Shown one piece after another: positions 53,801 to 61,400 of a DNA stretch of 64,000 nt (the stretch's first letter is position 1; each line of letters begins with the position of its first letter). The position numbers were made by a program, and so were the translations under genes. A model generated the notes under the pieces. That model did no database searches. It was given only the letters and a program-made list of their open reading frames with translations, and was not told the origin of the DNA. The DNA is from CBDATB01 sp965199745 (GTDB lineage: Bacteria; Bacteroidota; Bacteroidia; Cytophagales; Flammeovirgaceae): the NCBI GenBank assembly GCA_965199745.1, contig CBDATB010000013.1, positions 310,001-374,000 on the forward strand. The letters run 5' to 3'.

Positions 53801-56740
53801 GTGCTTGTGTATGGCGATACTTTGTCTACGGTGCAAAGGATAATAGCAGAGAACTACCTGTCGGCAAAATACGGTTTGTCTCTAGCAGCCAACGACCTCT
53901 ACACGATGGATAACGCGGCTAACGGCAATTATGATTTTGATGTAGCCGGTATCGGTGTGGCTGCCGACGGTAGTAGCACGCTGGAATCTAGGGGGGCGAG
54001 TATCGTGACAGTTGCCACGCGTACGCTTCCACAAAGCGGTCGGTTTTTGTTTTGGGGTAATAATGGAGAAGAAGAAATATTTATAGAAGTTGCCGATGTT
54101 CCTGCGGGTATTGGTGGCAGGCTCGCTACGGTTTGGCGTGTGAGCGAAAGCGGCGGCGATGTAGGTATTGTAGATATGACTTTTGATTTGTCCAATCTTA
54201 ACCTGACGGTTGCGGGCGGCAATGTTCGCTTGCTTTTAGATAATGATGGCGACTTTAGCACGACAGATAATATTGCAACGGGTACTTTTCATGCAGGTAA
54301 CAATACGATAACCTTTGCCAATATAAACTTGGCCGACGGTCAGTATTTCACTCTAGGGCAAACGCCGACGACTGCACCTGTAGTGGCTAATGCACTATTG
54401 GATATAAGTGTTGACGAAGATGCTGCTCCAGATACAATAAACCTCGCTGATGTATTTACTGACCCCGATGGTGCTGCTTTAATTTTCACTGCTAATGCCT
54501 TATCTGATGATTTGATAACCGTTGCCATATTGCAAGATACATCTTTGTTGATAAATTATCTAGCCGATAGCAGTGGTATTGACACGGTCGTCGTATTTGC
54601 TACTGAGGGTTCCTCTCCCGGCGTACGCGATACTTTGATTATTACGGTGAATGCTTTGTTTGATTCTGTGGAATTGGCTACGCCTATTGCCGATGTATCT
54701 GCTGATGCGGCTGCACTTTTCTCGCTAGATTTAAGTGAGAATATTATCCTTGGTGATAATGCTGTAACTTACACCTTAAACTTGAATGATGGTAGTGCCT
54801 TACCTGCTTGGCTAAATTTTGATGATGCTGTGCCTTCCTTTTCAGGTATTCCCATTAGTGCCGATGCCGGCATCTTGAATGTAGTAGTCGCTGCCGATGA
54901 TGGTACAAGAGTAGTTAGGGATACGTTTATTTTGGAGGTAGTACCGAACTTTATAACAGGTCCGGGTGGTGTAGGTAGCACTGATGGCATGAGTGACCTG
55001 ACCTTGTGGTTGGACGCTGCTGTAGGTACCAACACCACGACCGATGGGGCTGCCATCACTTCTTGGGCAGACCAGAGTGGTCATGGGCATGATCTTGCTG
55101 CTAATGGAGGTAGTGATCCGGTTTATCTTACCAATCTAATCGATGGCTCACTGCCAGCAGTGCATTTTACAAGCGATGATATGGCAGGTCCTGACTTGGG
55201 TTTTGGTGCTTCGGGTACCAGCGATTACGGTGTTTTTATGGTTTTGAGAGACCGAGGCTCTACTGCTTTCTTCACCTCAATTTTCAGATTTTCAACTCTC
55301 ACTTTGAACCTTAGAACCCCTGCCGGTGGACAAAGATACGCATTAAACGTTCCAGGTGGTGCTGGTGGTAGAACACCTATTATAACAGCTAGTGATTGGA
55401 ACATAGCTTCGATGGTAAGTAATAACCGTAATAATGCTATTGGGTATGGCAATGGTGTTCAGGGAACAACTGCCTCAGGTAATGCGGCGGTTGGAGCAAG
55501 CGCAATTACCTTAGGTCTCACATCTGCCATTAATAGTCAGATAGCCGAAGTGATAGTTTATGCTGGTGAGGTTAACACTGCAGAGCGTATTATCATAGAA
55601 AATTACCTAGCGGCAAAATACGGCTTACCTCTAGGAGCCAACGACCTGTATACGATGGACAATGCAGCGAATGGCGATTATGATTTTGATGTCGCGGGTA
55701 TCGGCTTGGCTGCTGACGGTAGTGGTTTGATAGAATCTAGGGGTACGGGTACCGTGACAGTTGCCACGCGTACGGTTCCACAAAGTGGTCGGTTTTTATT
55801 TTGGGGTAATAATGGAGAAGAAGAAATATTTATAGAAGTTGCCGATGTTCCTATGGGTATAGGCGGTAGATTGAATACAGTGTGGCGTGTGAGCGAAAGC
55901 GGCGGCGATGTAGGTATTGTAGATATGACCTTTGATTTGTCCAATCTTAACCTGACGGTTGCGGGCGGCAATGTTCGCTTGCTTTTAGATAATGATGGCG
56001 ACTTTAGCACGACAGATAATATTGCAACGGGTACTTTTGATGCAGGTAACAATACGATAACTTTTGCAGATATAGACTTGACTGATGGTCAGTATTTCAG
56101 TTTAGGGCAAACGCCGACGACTGCACCTGTAGTGGCTAATGCACTATCGGATATAAGTGTTGACGAAGATGCTGCTCCAAACACAATAAATATTGCCAAT
56201 GTATTTGCTGACCCCGATGGTGCTGCTCTGTTTTTGCGCGCTAATGCGCTAGATGATGATTTGATAACAGTTTCCTTATTGCAGGACAGCCTTTTAGTAT
56301 TGAATTATCTGGCCGATAGCAGTGGTATTGACACGGTCGTCGTATTTGCTACTGAGGGTTCCTCTCCCGGCGTACGCGATACTTTGATTGTTACGGTGAA
56401 TGAAGTAAATGACCCTCCTGAATTGGTCAGTCCACTTGCCGATGTGTCTGCTACTGCGGGCAGCCTTGTTTTCTTAGATTTAAGCGATAATTTTATTGAC
56501 CCTGATGGCGATACAATTACTTACACTGCGAATTTAGCTGATGGTAGTGCCTTACCCGATTGGCTGAATTTTGCTGATGATATTCCTTCTTTTTTGCTCA
56601 GTCCTTTCAGTAGTGATATTGCTAGTTTAGATGTGTTAGTTGCTGCCGATGATGGCACCACGACAGTTAGGGATACTTTTGCTTTGGAGGTTACAGCAAG
56701 GGGGCACAACACCGGTCCGGGTGGTGTTGGCTGCTACTGA
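47861..56740 (+). CDS. Giant tandem-repeat surface protein (LamG-like / cadherin-like), first part
   Basis: A signal peptide (MSLKKILLPLALLWLSTSLHAQ) starts at 47,861; an in-frame ATG at 47,798 would bury it behind 21 polar residues. Five complete units of 583-588 residues follow, each made of: (a) a LamG-like jellyroll of about 230 residues beginning TGPGGVGSTDG; (b) a conserved middle module with ENYLAAKYGLPLGANDLYTM, FLFWGNNG, VWRVSES and the DNDGDFSTTDN turn; (c) a cadherin-like domain starting SVDEDAAPDTINLADVFTDP; (d) a CADG/He_PIG-like domain with SALPAWLNFDDAVPSFSGIP. Asp-rich turns suggest calcium binding. The frame stops artificially at 56,740, inside unit 6, although homologous coding continues. 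Likely a cell-surface adhesin or matrix protein, perhaps exported by type IX secretion; the sorting domain is outside the window. Confidence 0.85.
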   Translation: MSLKKILLPLALLWLSTSLHAQTGPAGIGSTDGTGSLRLWLDAAVGTNTTTNGAAITSWADQSGHGHDLAANGGSDPVYLTDVINGSLPAVHFTGDDMAGPDLGFGASGTSDYGVFMVLRDRGSSAFFTPIFTFSSRGIVLRTPVEDQRYVLSAVADGGGRTSSITASDWNIATMVSNNLNNAVGYGNGVQGITATGNAAVGASAITLGLTSAINSQIAEVIVYANEVSTAERIIIENYLAAKYGLPLGANDLYTMDNAANGDYDFDVAGIGVAADGSNFLESRGASIVTIATNTTPQNGRFLFWGNNGQEPLFAGLNVDVPPSIASKLATTWRVSETTGDLGNLTVTFDLSALNLTQSANNVRLLVDADGSFATTDNSFVGIFDADNNTLTFTSINLSDADYFTLGQIPTQLPVVTNPVLNMSVDEDSDQDTVILTDIFTDPNGDPLTFTTSVLGDDLLTGTLTNDTLLLLNYLPNRNGFDTVIVFATDISSGITADTFIVTVNSVNDAPQLITPIADVSANTGSSFTLSLSTNFADPEGDTFTYTANLSDGSALPSWLSFDDAVPSFSGIPSIMDLGMLDIVLLASNGALSSSDTFTLTVIDAIVTGPGGVGSADGSSSLELWFDANAGITGSMPVTGVTDQSGNGVALTVGGDPSLNATSVNGVDAITFDGTGDFLATNLRINAGSVPRVTLLSVYRPRVNGARAVWGEDNGDFDRFLQDHPTFAAGNNSVSSGTGFEGNITDLFVTGSYSLSTVVHQEDVADGSEVYVNGTSQRTFTSNHAPETSNPFVIALNGNSFAFDGDIAEVLVYSDTLSTVQRIIVENYLSAKYGLPLAANDLYTMDNAANGNYDFEVAGIGVAADGSTLLISRGTGIVTISVRTVPSDSTFLFWGNNEVEELFIEVSDVPTGIGGRLNTVWRVSESGGDVGIVDMTFDLSNLNLTVAGGSVRLLLDNDGDFSTTDNIATGTFHAGNNTITFANINLADGQYFTLGQTPTTAPVVANALLDISVDEDAAPDTINLADVFTDPDGAALIFTANALSDDLITVAILQDTSLLINYLADSSGIDTVVVFATEGSSPSVRDTLIVTVNTLFDSVELATPIADVSADAAALFSLDLSENIILGDNAVTYTLNLNDGSALPAWLNFDDAVPSFSGIPTSVDAGILNVVVAADDGTRVVRDTFILEVVPNFITGPGGVGSTDGMSDLTLWLDAAVGTNTTTDGAAITSWADQSGHGHDLAANGGSDPVYLTNLIDGSLPAVHFTSDDMAGPDLGFGASGTSDYGVFMVLRDRGSTAFFTSIFRFSTLTLNLRTPAGGQRYALNVPGGAGGRTPIITASDWNIASMVSNNRNNAIGYGNGVQGTTASGNAAVGASAITLGLTSAINSQIAEVIVYAGEVNIAERIIIENYLAAKYGLPLGANDLYTMDNAANGDYDFDVAGVGVADDGSSSLESRGASIVTVATRTLPQSGRFLFWGNNGEEEIFIEVADVPAGIGGRLATVWRVSESGGDVGIVDMTFDLSNLNLTVAGGNVRLLLDNDGDFSTTDNIATGTFDAGNNTITFADIDLTDGQYFSLGQTPTTAPVVANALLDISVDEDAAPDTINLANVFADPDGAALIFTANALSDDLITVAILQDTSLLINYLADSSGIDTVVVFATEGSSPGVRDTLIITVNALFDSVELATPIADVSADAAALFSLDLSENIILGDNAVTYTLNLNDGSALPAWLNFDDAVPSFSGIPTSVDAGILNVVVAADDGTRVVRDTFILEVTPNFITGPGGIGSTDGNSDLALWLDANAGITGSAPITGVTDQSGNGVTLTVGGDPSLNVTSVNGVDAITFDGTGDFLATNLSINAGSVPRVTLLSVYRPRVNGAGAVWGEDNGGFDRFLQDHPTFAAGNNSVSSGTGFEGNITDLFVAGNYSLSTVVHQEDVTGGSEVYVSGGLARTFTSNHAPEVSSPLQIAAIGAGGLAFDGDIAEVLVYGDTLSTVQRIIAENYLSAKYGLSLAANDLYTMDNAANGNYDFDVAGIGVAADGSSTLESRGASIVTVATRTLPQSGRFLFWGNNGEEEIFIEVADVPAGIGGRLATVWRVSESGGDVGIVDMTFDLSNLNLTVAGGNVRLLLDNDGDFSTTDNIATGTFHAGNNTITFANINLADGQYFTLGQTPTTAPVVANALLDISVDEDAAPDTINLADVFTDPDGAALIFTANALSDDLITVAILQDTSLLINYLADSSGIDTVVVFATEGSSPGVRDTLIITVNALFDSVELATPIADVSADAAALFSLDLSENIILGDNAVTYTLNLNDGSALPAWLNFDDAVPSFSGIPISADAGILNVVVAADDGTRVVRDTFILEVVPNFITGPGGVGSTDGMSDLTLWLDAAVGTNTTTDGAAITSWADQSGHGHDLAANGGSDPVYLTNLIDGSLPAVHFTSDDMAGPDLGFGASGTSDYGVFMVLRDRGSTAFFTSIFRFSTLTLNLRTPAGGQRYALNVPGGAGGRTPIITASDWNIASMVSNNRNNAIGYGNGVQGTTASGNAAVGASAITLGLTSAINSQIAEVIVYAGEVNTAERIIIENYLAAKYGLPLGANDLYTMDNAANGDYDFDVAGIGLAADGSGLIESRGTGTVTVATRTVPQSGRFLFWGNNGEEEIFIEVADVPMGIGGRLNTVWRVSESGGDVGIVDMTFDLSNLNLTVAGGNVRLLLDNDGDFSTTDNIATGTFDAGNNTITFADIDLTDGQYFSLGQTPTTAPVVANALSDISVDEDAAPNTINIANVFADPDGAALFLRANALDDDLITVSLLQDSLLVLNYLADSSGIDTVVVFATEGSSPGVRDTLIVTVNEVNDPPELVSPLADVSATAGSLVFLDLSDNFIDPDGDTITYTANLADGSALPDWLNFADDIPSFLLSPFSSDIASLDVLVAADDGTTTVRDTFALEVTARGHNTGPGGVGCY
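47927..49681 (+). repeat. Surface-protein unit 1 (LamG version A, 585 aa)
   Basis: Begins TGPAGIGSTDG. The LamG part (WLDAAVGTNTTTNGAAITSW) is nearly identical in DNA to that of unit 8, 12.3 kb away. Its cadherin-like half is the most divergent of all units (DTVILTDIFTDPNGDPLTFT). Confidence 0.85.
49682..51442 (+). repeat. Surface-protein unit 2 (LamG version B, 587 aa)
   Basis: Begins TGPGGVGSADGSSSLELWFD. The LamG part is version B, with ANAGITG, DQSGNGVALTVGGDP and FDGTGDFLATN. The tail matches units 3-4 closely. Confidence 0.85.
51443..53191 (+). repeat. Surface-protein unit 3 (LamG version A, 583 aa)
   Basis: Begins TGPGGVGSTDGMSDLTLWLD. The LamG part differs from that of unit 5 by about one base in more than 600. 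Confidence 0.85.
53192..54955 (+). repeat. Surface-protein unit 4 (LamG version B, 588 aa)
   Basis: Begins TGPGGIGSTDGNSDLALWLD. LamG version B close to unit 2 (SVYRPRVNGAGAVWGEDNGG). The tail is almost the same as in units 2 and 3. Confidence 0.85.
54956..56710 (+). repeat. Surface-protein unit 5 (LamG version A, 585 aa)
   Basis: LamG part as unit 3. The last domain switches to a second tail type (SFLLSPFSSDIASLDVLV) that is also used by units 6 and 7. Confidence 0.85.
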
Positions 56741-58497
56741 TGGTACGAGCGACATTGGCATGCTGTGGTTTGATGCGAATGCGGGCATAACGGGTGTTGC
56801 GCCCGATTGCAGGCATAACAGACCAATCGGGTAATGGGGTAACTTTCACTGTAAACGGCGATCCTGCCTTAAATATCGGCTCTGTGAGTGGTATGGATGC
56901 GATTACTTTTGATGGAACAGGTGATTTTATTACTACTGATTTGAGTATCAATGCCGGCACTGTACCCAATGCTAACCGTATTGGCTGTGTACAATCCAAG
57001 AGTGGATAATGCAGGAGGCGTTTGGGGTGATGATGACGGTGGCTTTCGATAGACATCTTCTCGATATTGCACTCGGTGGCTTAATAATAGTACTTCTGAC
57101 TGGTTTGGCAAATGGCATAACTAATATCAATGGCAATTCGTTTACAGTCAGGTGCTTATTCGCTTTATCGACAGTAGCATTTCAAGAGGATGTTGCCGAT
57201 GGTAGTGAGGTGTACGTTGCAGGTAATTTGGAGCGGGTTTTTACTTCAAATCATGCGCCGGAATTTTCAAATGAATTTTCATATAGGCTTCGGCTGGTAT
57301 TCTTGGTGATAATAGCCTTTACCTTTCGATGGAGACATTGCCGAAGTGCTTGTTTATGCTGATACTTTGTCTGATGCTGAAAGAATAATAGTAGAAAACT
57401 ATTTGTCGGCAAAATACGGTATTGATATTTTATCTTCTATTGATTTATATGCTCAAGAGGCTAATGGTTTCAGCTTCGATGTAGCGGGTATCGGCGTGGC
57501 TGCCGACGGTAGTGGTTTGATAGAATCTAGGGGTACGGGTATTGTGACAGTCGGTGTGAGGATGGTTCCTTCAAACGGTCGGTTTTTGTTTTGGGGTAAT
57601 AATGGAGAAGAAGAAATATTTATAGAGGTTGCCGATGTTCCTATGGGTATTGGTGGCAGGCTCGCTACGGTTTGGCGTGTGAGTGAAAGAGCTGGCGATG
57701 TCGGTGCTACTACCATGACCTTCGATTTGTCTGACCTTAACCTGACAGTTGTAGGAGATAGCGTTCGTTTGCTTTTGGATAGCGATGGTATTTTTTCCAC
57801 AACAGATAATATTCAAACAGGTGTTTTTGATTCTGATAACAACACGATAACTTTTGCCAATATAAACTTGAGTGATGGTCAGTATTTCAGTTTAGGGCAA
57901 ACGCCGACGACTGCACCTGTAGTGGCTAATGCACTATTGGATGTAAGTGTTGCCGAAGATGCTGCTCCAGATACGATCAATCTTGCCAATGTATTTACTG
58001 ACCCCGATGGTGCTGCTTTAATTTTCACTCCTAACGCTTTAGCTGATGATTTAATAACAGTTTCTTTATTGCAAGACAGTCTTTTAGTATTGAATTATCT
58101 TCCCGACAGTGCTGGTATTGACACGGTGGTCGTATTTGCCACTGAGGGTTCCTCTGCTGGTGTGCGTGATACTTTCACTGTAACGGTGAATGAAGTAAGC
58201 GACCCACCTGAATTGGTCAGCCCACTCGCCGATGTGTCTACTACTACGGGCGTTGTTCTTTCTTTAGATTTAAGCGATAATTTTATTGACCCTGATGGCG
58301 ATACAATTACTTACACTGCGAATTTAGCTGATGGTAGTGCCTTACCCGATTGGCTGAATTTTGCTGATGATATTCCTTCTTTTTTGCTCAGTCCTTTCAG
58401 TAGTGATATTGCTAGTTTAGATGTGTTAGTTGCTGCCGATGATGGCACCACGACAGTTAGGGATACTTTTGCTTTGGAGGTTACACAAGGGGGCACA
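56711..58497 (+). repeat. Surface-protein unit 6 (LamG version B, frame-disrupted)
   Basis: Aligned with unit 7, this copy has many one- and two-base insertions from about 56,695 to 57,320, for example GGCTGCTACTG for GGCTCTACTG and GCTAACCG for GCAACCG. The reading passes through three frames here. After 57,316 it is clean. Its length is 1,787 bases, not a multiple of 3. Confidence 0.8.
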
Positions 58498-61400
58498 ACA
58501 GGTCCGGGTGGTGTTGGCTCTACTGATGGTACGAGTACATTGGCATTGTGGTTTGATGCGAATGCGGGCATAACGGGTGTTGCACCCGTTGCAGGCATAA
58601 CAGACCAATCGGGTAATGGGGTAACTTTCACTGTAAACGGCGATCCTGCCTTAAATATCGGCTCTGTGAGTGGTATGGATGCGATTACTTTTGATGGAAC
58701 AGGTGATTTTATTACTACTGATTTGAGTATCAATGCCGGCACTGTACCCAATGCAACCGTATTGGCTGTGTACAATCCAAGAGTGGATAATGCAGGAAGC
58801 GTTTGGGGTGAAAATAATGGTAGCTTCGATAGGTTTCTTACTGACCTTTCTTCTCTCAGTAGCGTCTCTACTGGTACGGGCTTTTCAAGCAATATCAACA
58901 ATTTGTTCAGACCGGGTACTTATTCTTTGTCTACAGTAGTTTTTCAAGAAGATCGCACTGATGGCAGTGAGGTGTATGTCGATGGTACTTTGCAGCGCAT
59001 CTTTACTTCGGACCATGCTCCTGAGACTTCGAATCCCTTGCAGATAGCTACACTTGGTGCTGGTGATTTAGTTTTTGACGGAGATATTGCCGAGGTGCTT
59101 GTGTATAGTCATGCTCTATCTGATGCAGAGCGTATTATCATAGAAAATTACCTAGCGGCAAAATACGGCTTACCTCTAGGAGCCAACGACCTGTATACGA
59201 TGGACAATGCAGCGAATGGCGACTATGATTTTGACGTGGCAGGTATAGGTGTTGCCGCCGACGGTAACGGCTTGATAGAATCCAAAGGTACGAGTATTGT
59301 AACAGTTACTGCAAAGGCAGTTCCGCAAACTGGTCGGTTTTTATTTTGGGGTAATAATGGAGAGGAAGAAATATTTATAGAAGTTGCCGACGTTCCTGCT
59401 GGTATAGGCGGTAGATTGAATACAGTATGGCGTGTGAGCGAAAGCGGCGGGGATGTAGGTGCTGTAGATATGACCTTTGATTTGTCCAATCTTAACCTGA
59501 CCGTTGCAGGGGGTAATATTCGCTTGCTATTGGATAGTGATGGCGACTTTAGCACGACAGATAATATTGCAACGGGTACTTTTGATTCTGATAACAACAC
59601 GATAACTTTTGCAGATATAGACTTGAGTGATGGGCAATATTTCAGTTTAGGGCAAACACCGACGACTGCACCTGTAGTGGCTAATGCACTATTGGATATA
59701 AGTGTTGCCGAAGATGCTGCTCCAGATACGATCAATCTTGCCAATGTATTTACTGACCCCGATGGTGCTGCTTTAATTTTCACTCCTAACGCTTTAGCTG
59801 ATGATTTAATAACAGTTTCTTTATTGCAAGATAGTCTTTTACTAGTGAATTATCTTCCCGACAGTGCTGGTATTGACACGGTGGTCGTATTTGCCACTGA
59901 GGGTTCCTCTGCTGGTGTGCGTGATACTTTCACTGTAGCGGTGAATGAAGTAAGCGACCCACCTGAATTGGTCAGCCCACTCGCCGATGTGTCTACTATT
60001 ACGGGCGTTGTTCTTTCTTTAGATTTAAGCGATAATTTTATTGACCCTGATGGCGATACAATTACTTACACTGCGAATTTAGCTGATGGTAGTGCCTTAC
60101 CCGATTGGCTGAATTTTGCTGATGATATTCCTTCTTTTTTGCTCAGTCCTTTCAGTAGTGATATTGCTAGTTTAGATGTGTTAGTCGCTGCCGATGATGG
60201 CACCACGACAGTTAGGGATACTTTTGCTTTGGAGGTTACACAAGGGGGTACAACGGGTCCGGGCGGTGTCGGACTTACTGACGGCACGGGTAGCTTGAGG
60301 TTGTGGTTGGACGCTGCCGTAGGTACGAACACCACGACCAATGGGGCTGCCATCACCTCTTGGGCAGACCAGAGTGGTCATGGGCATGATCTTGCTGCTA
60401 ATGGAGGTAGTGATCCGGTTTATCTTACCGACGTAATCAACGGCTCACTGCCAGCAGTGCATTTTACAGGCGATGATATGGCAGGTCCTGACTTGGGTTT
60501 TGGTGCTTCGGGTACCAGCGATTACGGTGTTTTTATGGTTTTGAGAGACCGAGGCTCTAGTGCTTTCTTCACCCCAATTTTCACATTTTCAAGTCGTGGT
60601 ATCGTTCTCAGAACCCCTGTCGAAGACCAAAGGTATGTATTAAGTGCGGTAGCTGATGGTGGTGGCAGAACATCTAGTATAACAGCTAGTGATTGGAACA
60701 TAGCTACCATGGTAAGTAATAACCTTAATAACGCTGTCGGGTATGGCAATGGTGTTCAGGGAATAACTGCAACAGGTAGTGCAGCGGTTGGAGCAAGCGC
60801 AATTACCTTAGGTCTCACATCTGCCATTAATAGTCAGATAGCTGAAGTGATAGTTTATGCTAACGAGGTTAGCACTGCAGAGCGTATTATCATAGAAAAT
60901 TACCTAGCGGCAAAATACGGCTTACCTCTAGGAGCCAACGACCTGTATACGATGGACAATGCAGCGAATGGCGACTATGATTTTGATGTGGCGGGTATCG
61001 GCGTGGCTGCCGACGGTAACGGCTTGATAGAATCCAAGGGTACGAGTATTGTAACAGTTACTGCAAAGACAGTTCCGCAAACCGGTCGGTTTTTATTTTG
61101 GGGCAATAATGGAGAAGAGGAGATATTTATAGAAGTTGCCGATGTACCTACGGGTATAGGCGGTAGATTGAATACAGTATGGCGTGTGAGTGAAAGCGGC
61201 GGCGATGTAGGTATTGTAGATATGACCTTTGATTTGTCCAATCTTAACCTGACGGTTGCGGGCGGCAATGTTCGCTTGCTTTTAGATAATGATGGCGACT
61301 TTAGCACGACAGATAATATTGCAACGGGTACTTTTGATGCAGGTAACAATACGATAACTTTTGCCAATATAAATTTGGCTGATGGGCAATATTTCAGTTT

